From the NCBI RefSeq assembly GCF_016834655.1, contig NZ_JAENHP010000001.1, positions 248,001 to 312,000 of the forward strand: DNA of 64,000 nt, read 5' to 3'. This document shows positions 44,750 through 51,468 of this stretch, one piece after another (positions within the stretch are counted from its first letter, which is position 1; the number at the start of each line of letters is the position of its first letter). A program made the position numbers and the translations under genes. Below the pieces are notes generated by a model. It was not told where the DNA came from and ran no database searches. It worked only from the letters and a program-made list of their open reading frames with translations. The DNA is from Paractinoplanes ovalisporus (GTDB lineage Bacteria > Actinomycetota > Actinomycetes > Mycobacteriales > Micromonosporaceae).

Positions 44750-44775
44750 AGATCTCTCCCAACGTCCGGGGCAAC

Positions 44776-44792
44776 ACCTAAGCAACTTAGGT
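44776..44792. promoter_or_regulatory. 17-bp palindrome ACCTAAG-CAA-CTTAGGT upstream of copCD
   Basis: A perfect 7-bp inverted repeat with a 3-base centre 27 bp before the copCD start. It is AT-richer than its surroundings, close to where the minus-strand promoter must lie, and is a candidate operator, perhaps for a copper-responsive regulator. No regulator gene is adjacent. Confidence 0.55.
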
Positions 44793-44832
44793 AATACGCT
44801 TCCGCGAGCCTTCGGCACCGGGAGTGATCATC

Positions 44833-44964
44833 GTGACGACACCTCGAACCCGCGTCGCAGCAGCGTACGGAATCGCTGCCGTGATCGGTTCAATGGCCGC
44901 CCTGGCGGTGGGGGCGCCGGCGCAGGAGCCGACACGGAGTGCTGCTAGCCGACCTCGACGGTGA
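44833..44964 (+). CDS. Possible short secreted peptide or truncated gene
   Basis: A GTG with GGGAG 8 bp upstream opens 43 codons: V-T-T-P-R-T-R-V-A-A-A-Y-G-I-A-A-V-I-G-S-M-A..., an n-region and hydrophobic core like a signal peptide, then A-P-A-Q-E-P-T-R-S and a basic end. It may be the left-over start of an exported protein, divergent from copCD, cut off by the gene on the other strand, with which it overlaps by 20 bp. Weakly supported. Confidence 0.3.
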   Translation: MTTPRTRVAAAYGIAAVIGSMAALAVGAPAQEPTRSAASRPRR

Positions 44965-45406
44965 TACCCGTGGACGACTGCTGTTCGCGCAGCACGAGCG
45001 ACGTGATCTCGGGTACGGCGTAGTACAGCCGGTCGGTGATCCGGGCGCCCGGGGCGAGGTCGTCGAGCAGCGCCGTGCCGTTGCGGACCTCGGCCACCGC
45101 GTCGGCCAGATGTTCGGCGCCCTGCGGGTCGTAGGCGCGGGCGAACGCGATCCCCGGCTTGCGGGCGGCGTCGCCGAGGTTCTTGACGGTGATGCCCACG
45201 GTGCAGGTGGTGTCGCAGTCGACGGAGTTCACCGTGTATTCGAACAGGCCGTCCTGGGTCACCGGCGTCCCGATCGCCGCGGTGTCGTTCGACGCCACGG
45301 GGGCCGGGGACTTCTGATTCCCGTACGCGAGGGAAAGCCCGGCCCCGGCCACGGCCACCGCCACGACGGTGATCCACGGCCAGTGCCGGGTTCGGGTGCT
45401 ACGCAT
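44945..45406 (-). CDS. Secreted DUF4352-like (telokin-like) protein
   Basis: 153 residues: membrane anchor or uncleaved signal helix at about 11-28, a short linker, then a beta sandwich with F-E-Y-T-V-N-S-V-D-C and V-G-I-T-V-K-N-L-G-D, the strand pattern of DUF4352/Mpr-type domains, where two Cys (D-C-D-T-T-C) could form a disulfide. Function unknown; extracytoplasmic. It sits between copCD and the sialidase-like gene on the same strand, 41 bp after the latter. Confidence 0.75.
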   Translation of the reverse strand: MRSTRTRHWPWITVVAVAVAGAGLSLAYGNQKSPAPVASNDTAAIGTPVTQDGLFEYTVNSVDCDTTCTVGITVKNLGDAARKPGIAFARAYDPQGAEHLADAVAEVRNGTALLDDLAPGARITDRLYYAVPEITSLVLREQQSSTGITVEVG

Positions 45407-45447
45407 GCCGCCTGGAGTCGGCAGCGGCGCGGGCTACTTGAGGAACG

Positions 45448-46944
45448 TCACGGCACCGGGCGGTAGACCACATCGCCCTGATCGCCGGCCCGCAACCCGG
45501 GCACCGGGATGGCCAGGCCGAACCGGGCGCCGAGGTGGACCAGGCCGTAGTAGTCGCCGATGAAGCGGCCGGGCACGGCCGGGGCCTGGCGCATGTCGAT
45601 CCGCGGGGCGCTCAGGGCGTGGGCCGGGGTCCAACGGCCGTTGAACAGCCGGTATCTGGTCCAGATGGTGGTCTCGAGCTCGGGCGTCGCCGTGTCGTCG
45701 TCGCTGAAGTCGAGATAGGTGAGCAGCGGCAGCCCGTGGTCGTTGACGGCCAGCTGCGGGAGGAAGGCCTGCTTGTCGGCCGCGCTCAGTCGGGCCGGCG
45801 CCGACCAGGTCAGGCCGCCGTCGCGCGAGGCCGACACGACGATCTGGCTGAGCGTGCCGCCGGAGAACGAGGCGTCCTGCCAGGCGACGTACAGCTCGCG
45901 GTGGCCGCGGCGCGGGTCGGCGGCGGTGGAGAGAAGGTAGTCGGCAGTGCGGATCCGGACGCCGCTGGCCGGGTCGGAGACCGTCTTGAAGGTCAGGGTG
46001 CCGATCTCGCGCTGCGGCTGCCAGGTGACGCCGCCGTCGGTCGAGCGCATGGCGGTGATGTGCCCGACGCCGTCAGGGGTGATCACGTCGGTCACCAGCA
46101 CCAGCGTGCCGTCGCCGAGCACCTCGACCACCGAGGCGATCGTCTGCGCGTTGGGGCCGGGGTCGAGGATCGGGACGGCCTTCGACCACGTGCGGCCGCC
46201 GTCGGTGGTACGGGTGAAATAGGTCGGGCCGAAGGACGGGTCGGCCTCGGTGCCCTCGCCGGAGAGACGGTCCCAGACCGCGTACGCGTGTCCGGCGCGC
46301 CGGGGGTCGGCGGTGATCGCCGGCTTGTCGTTGAGCACGGCCGGATCGTCGTCGTCGATCAGCGTGCGCACCGGACCCCAGGTGGCGCCGCCGTCGGTCG
46401 AGGTGGACGCGAGCATGACGCTGTCGCCGTCGACCGGGTTGGTGGCCAGCGCGATCAGGTAGACCAGGCCGTCGGGGCCGAAGCTGACCCACGGGTTGGA
46501 CGTCCGCTCGTAGTCGCCGCCGTTGGTCGCGTCGCCGCCCATGCACTGGGTGAAGGTCGGCGCGGCGGCGGGGCGCCAGCTGCGCCCGCCGTCACGGCTG
46601 ACCGCGATGCCGATGCCCTGCGCGCCGCCGTTGGACCGGCGGTCCTGCTGCCAGGCGGCGACCAGGTGGCGCGAGTTGCGCGGGTCGACGTCGAGCGACG
46701 GTTCGACCTCGGCCCCCAGGAAGGTGGTGCCGGGTGTCTCGTCGCGGCAGCCGCTCGCATAGGGACTGTCGCCGCTCACCGGCCACGGCGGACCGGGCGG
46801 GGGCGCCGAGGCCGGACCGGGCAGGGCAGCCGAGACCGGACCGGGCGGGGCGGCCGAGGCCGGGGCGGGCGGGCCGAGGGCGGCCACCGCCGGGGTGATG
46901 GCCAGGGCCACCGCCGTGATACCGCGACTCCATCGCCGGTGCAT
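45448..46944 (-). CDS. Secreted sialidase-like BNR/Asp-box propeller protein
   Basis: 498 residues with a signal peptide (cleavage near A-S-A at about 31), a Pro/Gly/Ala-rich stretch, then a six-bladed propeller. Asp-box copies are visible as S-R-D-G-G-R-S-W, S-T-D-G-G-A-T-W, T-T-D-G-G-R-T-W, S-T-D-G-G-V-T-W and S-R-D-G-G-L-T-W. The first blade (E-V-E-P-S-L-D-V-D-P-R-N-S-R) is the pattern of exo-alpha-sialidase-annotated actinobacterial proteins that often lack the true catalytic Arg triad, so glycoside hydrolysis is not certain. Exported, probably by the Sec route. Confidence 0.82.
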   Translation of the reverse strand: MHRRWSRGITAVALAITPAVAALGPPAPASAAPPGPVSAALPGPASAPPPGPPWPVSGDSPYASGCRDETPGTTFLGAEVEPSLDVDPRNSRHLVAAWQQDRRSNGGAQGIGIAVSRDGGRSWRPAAAPTFTQCMGGDATNGGDYERTSNPWVSFGPDGLVYLIALATNPVDGDSVMLASTSTDGGATWGPVRTLIDDDDPAVLNDKPAITADPRRAGHAYAVWDRLSGEGTEADPSFGPTYFTRTTDGGRTWSKAVPILDPGPNAQTIASVVEVLGDGTLVLVTDVITPDGVGHITAMRSTDGGVTWQPQREIGTLTFKTVSDPASGVRIRTADYLLSTAADPRRGHRELYVAWQDASFSGGTLSQIVVSASRDGGLTWSAPARLSAADKQAFLPQLAVNDHGLPLLTYLDFSDDDTATPELETTIWTRYRLFNGRWTPAHALSAPRIDMRQAPAVPGRFIGDYYGLVHLGARFGLAIPVPGLRAGDQGDVVYRPVP

Positions 46945-47065
46945 CGCCGCCTCCTCCGCGCGCCGTCAGGGCCCGAACACTAACATCGAGCTATATGAAA
47001 GTAAATCAACTAGCGCCCCCACCAGCGGCGCGGCCGAGCATTTCCCAGTAGGCAGCCCGACATCA

Positions 47066-47095
47066 TTGATTTTCGTCATCGGGTTCGCCTAGCTT
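47066..47095 (+). promoter_or_regulatory. Possible promoter of the tat locus
   Basis: TTGATT at 47066-47071 and TAGCTT at 47090-47095 with an 18-base spacer, 34 bp before tatB. The 184-bp region between the divergent sialidase and tatB genes is the most AT-rich stretch nearby and holds nothing else. The assignment rests on sequence resemblance to sigma-70 type boxes. Confidence 0.4.
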
Positions 47096-47128
47096 GGCTA
47101 TACGAGTTGCAAGCGACTGGGGGACGCG

Positions 47129-47476
47129 ATGGGTTCCGTGGGAATCGGCGAACTGCTTCTCATCTGTCTCGCCGCACTGCTCGCCGCGGGCCCCGACCGC
47201 CTGCCGGCCATGGCCCGCGACATCGCCCGGACGATCCGTAGCCTCCGGGGCGTCGCGCACGGCCTGACCACCGAGCTGCGCCGCGAGGTCGGCCTCGACG
47301 AGGTCAGCGAGGTGTTCCGCAAGTACGGCTACGACCACTCCAAGGCGTCGCTCACGATGTCGGGCTCACTGCCACCGCCCGCGCCGCCGCGCGCCGGGCC
47401 GGCCGATCCGGGCCCGCCGGCGAGCGAGGCCACCGGCACGCCCGAGCCGCCGCCCACCACCCGACCGGAGTCCTGA
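47129..47476 (+). CDS. tatB: Sec-independent translocase TatB-type subunit
   Basis: 115 residues. One N-terminal helix (G-I-G-E-L-L-L-I-C-L-A-A-L-L-A-A-G-P-D-R-L-P), the Gly-Pro hinge, then the amphipathic helix A-R-D-I-A-R-T-I-R-S-L-R, and a Pro-rich tail. The G-P-D-R-L-P after the helix matches TatB rather than TatA. In the Tat complex TatB sits with TatC to bind twin-arginine signals. GGGGGA precedes the ATG. First of a three-gene tat operon. Confidence 0.88.
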   Translation: MGSVGIGELLLICLAALLAAGPDRLPAMARDIARTIRSLRGVAHGLTTELRREVGLDEVSEVFRKYGYDHSKASLTMSGSLPPPAPPRAGPADPGPPASEATGTPEPPPTTRPES

Positions 47477-47477
47477 C

Positions 47478-47783
47478 ATGCGCGACTGGATGATTCCCGC
47501 CCTGCTGATCCTGATCCTCGTCGTCTTCGGCTCGAAACGGCTGCCCGGCATGGCCCAGTCGCTCGGACAGTCGCTGCGCATCCTGCGCAAGGAGTCGACG
47601 CACGACCCCGAGCCCGAGACCACCGAGCCGGTGACCCCTCCCCCGCTGCCCCCGCCCGCGGCCACGCCACACGCCCCGGCGCCGCCGCAGGCCGAGTGGG
47701 GCCCGCCGCGTCCGGCGCTGCCGGCCGAGCGGCGCACGATCGCGGAGCCCGACGTCATCAGGCGCGACGCGCAAGGGCGGTGA
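47478..47783 (+). CDS. tatA: Sec-independent translocase TatA-type subunit
   Basis: 101 residues: helix W-M-I-P-A-L-L-I-L-I-L-V-V-F-G, the F-G-S-K-R-L-P-G-M hinge of TatA proteins, amphipathic S-L-G-Q-S-L-R-I-L-R-K-E, then a Pro/Glu-rich tail. TatA oligomers make the transport path. The ATG follows the tatB stop by one base, and the tatC start comes 4 bp after its own stop, so all three are co-translated. Confidence 0.9.
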   Translation: MRDWMIPALLILILVVFGSKRLPGMAQSLGQSLRILRKESTHDPEPETTEPVTPPPLPPPAATPHAPAPPQAEWGPPRPALPAERRTIAEPDVIRRDAQGR

Positions 47784-47787
47784 CCCG

Positions 47788-48621
47788 GTGAGCCTGCTCG
47801 GTCGCATGCGGCAGAGACGCAGCGCCCGGTTCGCCGGCGGGGCCGCCATGCCGCTGCTCGCGCACCTGGCCGAACTGCGCCAGCGCCTGGTGCGCATCGC
47901 CCTGATCGTGGCCGTCGGCACGGTCGCCGGCTACTACCTGTTCCACCCGGTCTTCGACTTCCTGACCGAGCCGCTGTGCGACCTGCCGCTCGAGGTCCGC
48001 AAGACGCTCGGCAGCGAGACCTGCTTCGTGTTCCACGACATCACCGGCGCGTTCGCGTTCCGCCTCAAGCTGGCGGTGATCATCGGGGTGGTGCTGACCG
48101 CTCCCCTGTGGCTCTATCACCTCTGGGCGTTCCTGGCGCCGGCGCTGCACTCGCGCGAGCGCCGCTGGGCGTACGGCTTCGTCGCCGTCGGCACCCCGCT
48201 GTTCCTGCTCGGCGCCGCCCTGGCCTTCACCATCCTGCGCCGCGCGTTCGAGTTCCTGCTCGGCTTCACCCCCGATTCGGCCTCCAACCTGATCGACGCC
48301 AACACCTACGTCACCTGGGTGGCCATGCTGATCCTGATCTTCGGGATCTCGTTCGAGGCGCCCCTGATCATCATCCTGCTCAACCAGGCCGGGGTGCTGC
48401 GCGGCAGCACGCTCACCAGGTCGCGCCGGATGGTGCTGGTCGGCCTGGCCGTCTACAGCGCGCTGGTCACCCCCGGGCAGGACGCGTCCACGATGGTCGC
48501 GCTGTTCGTCCCCATGTACGTCCTGTACGAGCTGTCGGCCGCACTCTGCCGCCTGCACGACCGCCGCGAGGATCGCCGGGCCGCGGCGCTCGCCCAGCCC
48601 GAAAAGCTCGACCAGACCTAG
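47788..48621 (+). CDS. tatC: Sec-independent translocase TatC
   Basis: 277 residues with six membrane helices. Typical blocks are M-P-L-L-A-H-L-A-E-L-R-Q-R-L (about 21-34, the conserved cytosolic N-terminus with the Glu that contacts the RR signal), F-H-D-I-T-G-A-F-A-F-R-L-K (first periplasmic loop), and W-A-F-L-A-P-A-L-H-S-R-E-R-R. The GTG start gives the expected length. The compact order tatB-tatA-tatC is unlike the common actinobacterial arrangement, where tatC lies with one tatA near proteasome genes and tatB elsewhere. Confidence 0.93.
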   Translation: MSLLGRMRQRRSARFAGGAAMPLLAHLAELRQRLVRIALIVAVGTVAGYYLFHPVFDFLTEPLCDLPLEVRKTLGSETCFVFHDITGAFAFRLKLAVIIGVVLTAPLWLYHLWAFLAPALHSRERRWAYGFVAVGTPLFLLGAALAFTILRRAFEFLLGFTPDSASNLIDANTYVTWVAMLILIFGISFEAPLIIILLNQAGVLRGSTLTRSRRMVLVGLAVYSALVTPGQDASTMVALFVPMYVLYELSAALCRLHDRREDRRAAALAQPEKLDQT

Positions 48622-48640
48622 GGCCCAGAGAGGAGTCCGG

Positions 48641-48982
48641 ATGGACGTCAGCCGGCTCGCCACCGAGCACGTGTCCCGCTTCAACCGGAGCGTCACCGCC
48701 AAGGACTTCACGGATTTCGTCGAGTCCTTCGCCGACAACGCGAACCTCGCCTTCGACCGCGCCCGCGTCGGGCCCTTCAAGGGCCGTGACGCGATCGCCC
48801 TGGCCTACCGGGTGAGCCCGCCGGACGACACCATCGAGCTGGTCGGGATCGACGAGACGGGCCCGGGCGACGCCGTCGTGCAGTTCGCCTGGACGACCGA
48901 CCCGCACCGCAGAACCGGCGAGATGCTGATCAGCTGGACCCCCGACGAGAAGGTCAGAAATCTGGAGGTACGCCTTCCCTGA
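48641..48982 (+). CDS. SnoaL-like/NTF2-fold small protein
   Basis: 113 residues. N-terminal helix L-A-T-E-H-V-S-R-F-N-R-S-V, then F-V-E-S-F-A-D-N-A-N-L-A-F-D, G-P-F-K-G-R-D-A-I-A and alternating strands, the pattern of the NTF2/SnoaL cone. Members are diverse (isomerases, binding proteins), so no reaction is assigned. AGAGAGGAG precedes the start, 19 bp after tatC, and a strong terminator follows, so it is the last gene of the tat transcript. Confidence 0.8.
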   Translation: MDVSRLATEHVSRFNRSVTAKDFTDFVESFADNANLAFDRARVGPFKGRDAIALAYRVSPPDDTIELVGIDETGPGDAVVQFAWTTDPHRRTGEMLISWTPDEKVRNLEVRLP

Positions 48983-49002
48983 GCCATTCGCACAGCCATT
49001 CC

Positions 49003-49052
49003 GCATAACGCCTGCTCGGCCGATTCCCCCGTCGGCTGAGCAGGCGTTATGC
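49003..49052 (+). terminator. Strong hairpin terminator after the tat operon
   Basis: GCATAACGCCTGCTC and GAGCAGGCGTTATGC form a perfect 15-bp stem, extended by a GCCGA/TCGGC pair after one mismatch, around a CCCC loop. ATTTTCC follows. One of the longest perfect stems in the window; it ends the tat-SnoaL transcript before the next promoter. Confidence 0.88.
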
Positions 49053-49100
49053 CATTTTCCGGCCCGTTCCCGGGGCGCAAAATACGCCACCTTCAATGCC

Positions 49101-49128
49101 TTGACTCGAATCGCGCTCGGCCTATGCT
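49101..49128 (+). promoter_or_regulatory. Promoter of the Tat-signal protein gene, inside an inverted repeat
   Basis: TTGACT at 49101-49106 and TATGCT at 49123-49128 with 16 bases between, in a patch of low GC (TTTAAAAAGATATAG follows). Two 9-bp arms CTCGAATCG (49105-49113) and CGATTCGAG (49147-49155) are exact inverted repeats around the -10 region and could be an operator pair. AGGGGAG lies before the gene start. Confidence 0.6.
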
Positions 49129-49168
49129 TTAAAAAGATATAGCAGTCGATTCGAGGGGAGCTCGACCG

Positions 49169-49945
49169 ATGACCACTGACGTAAGCCGCCGGGGCTTCGT
49201 GACCGGGACGGCGGCCACGGCCGCGGTCGCCGCCGGCTACGCCGTCCTTCCGGCCGCCGCCGCCGACCCCGCGCTGGCCGCCGCCCGGCGTTCCAGCGCC
49301 GAGCTCGTGCCCGGCAGCAAGCACTTCGCCACGATGCTCGCCTTCGGCGACTTCGTGATCACCGACAGCGGGCAGCTGCTGTTCTCCAAGCCGGAGACCG
49401 TCGGCCCGCCCAAGGACCCGGAAGAGGTGATCATCGCCTGCGCCGGCATCCAGGGCATCAGCGGTGTCATCACCGACACCGAGGTCACGTCGGAGAACGG
49501 GCGGCCGAGGGTCGGCGCCCGGCGCATCCTGACCCACTTCCAGTGGGACAACCCGAGCGTGCTGATCGAGCAGAACCCGTACCGCACCAGCGCGGGCTTC
49601 CTGCTCGGCGACGAGGAAGGCGGGGTGGAGGCGCTGCTGCCCGGCAAGGCCTCCTTCCACCAGTACCTCATCCTCACCGCCTATGACCGGCCGCTCATCA
49701 ACGTGCAGCCGATGACCATGACGGCGGAGAACGTCACGGCCTGGCCGCCGGTCGGCGCGACGTTCCGCACCGAGGGCCCGACCGACTTCTACGACCTCTC
49801 CTCGCTGGAGCGGCCGAACGACATGGGTTCGGACCTGATCCCGGGCGCCACCAAGGTCGCCACCCTGGCGGCCTGCGCGGCCGAGGTCATGAGCCAGGTC
49901 TTCGTGCCCTCGGTCGAGGGCGTCAAGGTGCCGCGGGTCGGCTGA
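49169..49945 (+). CDS. Exported protein with twin-arginine signal
   Basis: 258 residues starting M-T-T-D-V-S-R-R-G-F-V-T-G-T-A-A-T-A-A-V-A-A-G, a classic Tat signal (S-R-R-G-F), cut near A-A-A-A-D at about 31. The mature part has no cofactor motif that I recognise; it includes F-G-D-F-V-I-T-D-S-G and H-F-Q-W-D-N-P-S. It lies one terminator downstream of the complete tat locus, has its own promoter and is followed by a second terminator, so it is a single gene. A dedicated relation with the neighbouring tat genes is plausible but unproven. Confidence 0.82.
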   Translation: MTTDVSRRGFVTGTAATAAVAAGYAVLPAAAADPALAAARRSSAELVPGSKHFATMLAFGDFVITDSGQLLFSKPETVGPPKDPEEVIIACAGIQGISGVITDTEVTSENGRPRVGARRILTHFQWDNPSVLIEQNPYRTSAGFLLGDEEGGVEALLPGKASFHQYLILTAYDRPLINVQPMTMTAENVTAWPPVGATFRTEGPTDFYDLSSLERPNDMGSDLIPGATKVATLAACAAEVMSQVFVPSVEGVKVPRVG

Positions 49946-49956
49946 CACGTACATCC

Positions 49957-49995
49957 GGAACGCCGGTGCGGGGCGGTGCCACGCGCCGGCGTTCC
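49957..49995 (+). terminator. Hairpin terminator
   Basis: GGAACGCCGG and CCGGCGTTCC make a perfect 10-bp stem around an 19-base loop, 11 bp after the stop of the Tat-signal gene and before the peptidase operon. No long T run follows, as is common in high-GC genomes. Confidence 0.75.
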
Positions 49996-50019
49996 CTGTT
50001 CCGTTCGGGGAGGAGCCCC

Positions 50020-51468
50020 ATGAGGTTGTCAGGGCGCCGGTTGGCCGCCGCCATAGGTTCGTTCAGTCTGCTGGCCGCCCTGCTGCCGGGCGCCACGGCG
50101 ACCGCGGTGCCGGCCGGCTCCGCCGGCATGCGCCCGGACGCGCGCACCGAGTCCTCGGTGCTGCGTCACCTGCAGAAGATGCAGCAGATCACCGACGCCG
50201 GCGGGGGCGTGCGCACGCCCGGCTCACCCGGCTTCGCGGGCGCGGCCAAGTATGTCGAATCGGTGCTGGGCGCGGCCGGCTACCAGGTCCGCCGGCACAC
50301 CTTCACGTTCAACTACACCGAGATCCTGGCGGCCCGCCTGAAGATCCTGCCGGACGGCGCCGACCAGCAGATCCAGGTCATCAACTACACGCCCTCGACC
50401 CCGGTCGGCGGCATCCAGGCGCCGTTCGTGGTGGTGCCGGTCGACGCCACCACCGGCTGCGAGGAGTCCGACTACGCGGGCCTGGGCGCCCCTGGCAGCA
50501 TCGTGCTGCTGCGCCGCGGCGGCTGCCCGTTCACGATCAAGCAGCGGACCGCGGCCGCGGCCGGTGCCGTCGCCGTGATCATCTACAACAACGCGCCGGG
50601 CAAGGTCTACGGGTCGCTGGGCGCCCCCACCGACGGCGTCATCCCGACCGCGGCGGTCACCGGCGAACTCGGCGAGCAGTTGGCGGCCGCCCCGCCGGCC
50701 CGGGTCGAGCTGGAGGCCCGCGAGATCATCGAGAGCCGCGAAACCGTCAACATCACCGCCGACACCGCTCGGGGCGACCCCGGCGACATCCTCGTGGTCG
50801 GCGCGCACCTCGACACCATCCCCGAGTCGCCCGGCATGAACGACGACGCCTCCGGGGCGGCCGCCGTCCTCGAGTTCGCCCGGCTGGCGGCCAAGGCGCC
50901 GCTGAAGAAGAAGCTGCGGTTCGCGTTCTGGTCGGCCGAGGAGTGGGGTCAGGTCGGCTCGTTCGAATACCTGGCCGCCCTGCCGCCCGAGGAGCTGGCC
51001 CGCATCTCGGGCTACGTCGACCTGGCCAAGCTGGGCTCGCCCAACTTCATCCGCGGGGTGCTCGACGGCGCCGCCGGCCCGGCCGGATCCGACCGTCTCT
51101 CGGCCGCCCTGGCGTCGGGCTTCACCGCTCAGCGGCTCACCTGGAAGACGGTTGAGCTGGGCGGTCTGGCCAGTTCGGACTGGCTCGCCTTCACCGACGC
51201 CGGCATCCCGGCCAGTGGCCTGTTCTCGGGCACCGAGGACCTGAAGACCGAGGCCGACCGGCAGCTGTTCGGTGGGGTCGCGGGGCAGCCCTACGACCCG
51301 TGCCACGCCACCGCCTGCGACCGGGTCGAGAACCTGAACCGCACCGTGCTGCGGCAGAACGTGCTCGCCGCCGCCTACGCCCTGGCCACCCTTCAGCTCA
51401 CTCCCGCCACTCAGCCGGTCGCACCGCAGAGGGTCACGCGACGGCCTGCGCCGGGGAGCCTCCGATGA
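50020..51468 (+). CDS. Secreted M28 aminopeptidase with PA domain
   Basis: 482 residues. Signal peptide to about residue 33, then a PA (protease-associated) domain (about 130-235) inserted before the M28 zinc domain: A-H-L-D-T-I with His263 and Asp265, M-N-D-D-A-S-G with Asp275/276 bridging, and S-A-E-E-W-G with Glu307/308. The C-terminal H-A-T-A-C-D corresponds to the last His ligand with two Cys for a disulfide. Cleaves N-terminal residues of peptides outside the cell. GGGGAGGAG stands 5 bp before the ATG. The stop overlaps the next peptidase gene (ATGA). Confidence 0.93.
   Translation: MRLSGRRLAAAIGSFSLLAALLPGATATAVPAGSAGMRPDARTESSVLRHLQKMQQITDAGGGVRTPGSPGFAGAAKYVESVLGAAGYQVRRHTFTFNYTEILAARLKILPDGADQQIQVINYTPSTPVGGIQAPFVVVPVDATTGCEESDYAGLGAPGSIVLLRRGGCPFTIKQRTAAAAGAVAVIIYNNAPGKVYGSLGAPTDGVIPTAAVTGELGEQLAAAPPARVELEAREIIESRETVNITADTARGDPGDILVVGAHLDTIPESPGMNDDASGAAAVLEFARLAAKAPLKKKLRFAFWSAEEWGQVGSFEYLAALPPEELARISGYVDLAKLGSPNFIRGVLDGAAGPAGSDRLSAALASGFTAQRLTWKTVELGGLASSDWLAFTDAGIPASGLFSGTEDLKTEADRQLFGGVAGQPYDPCHATACDRVENLNRTVLRQNVLAAAYALATLQLTPATQPVAPQRVTRRPAPGSLR

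Noticed and set aside
44787..45377. 196-codon minus-strand frame beside copCD
   Set aside because: Arg/Gly/Pro-rich shadow of the DUF4352-like gene, with no domain.
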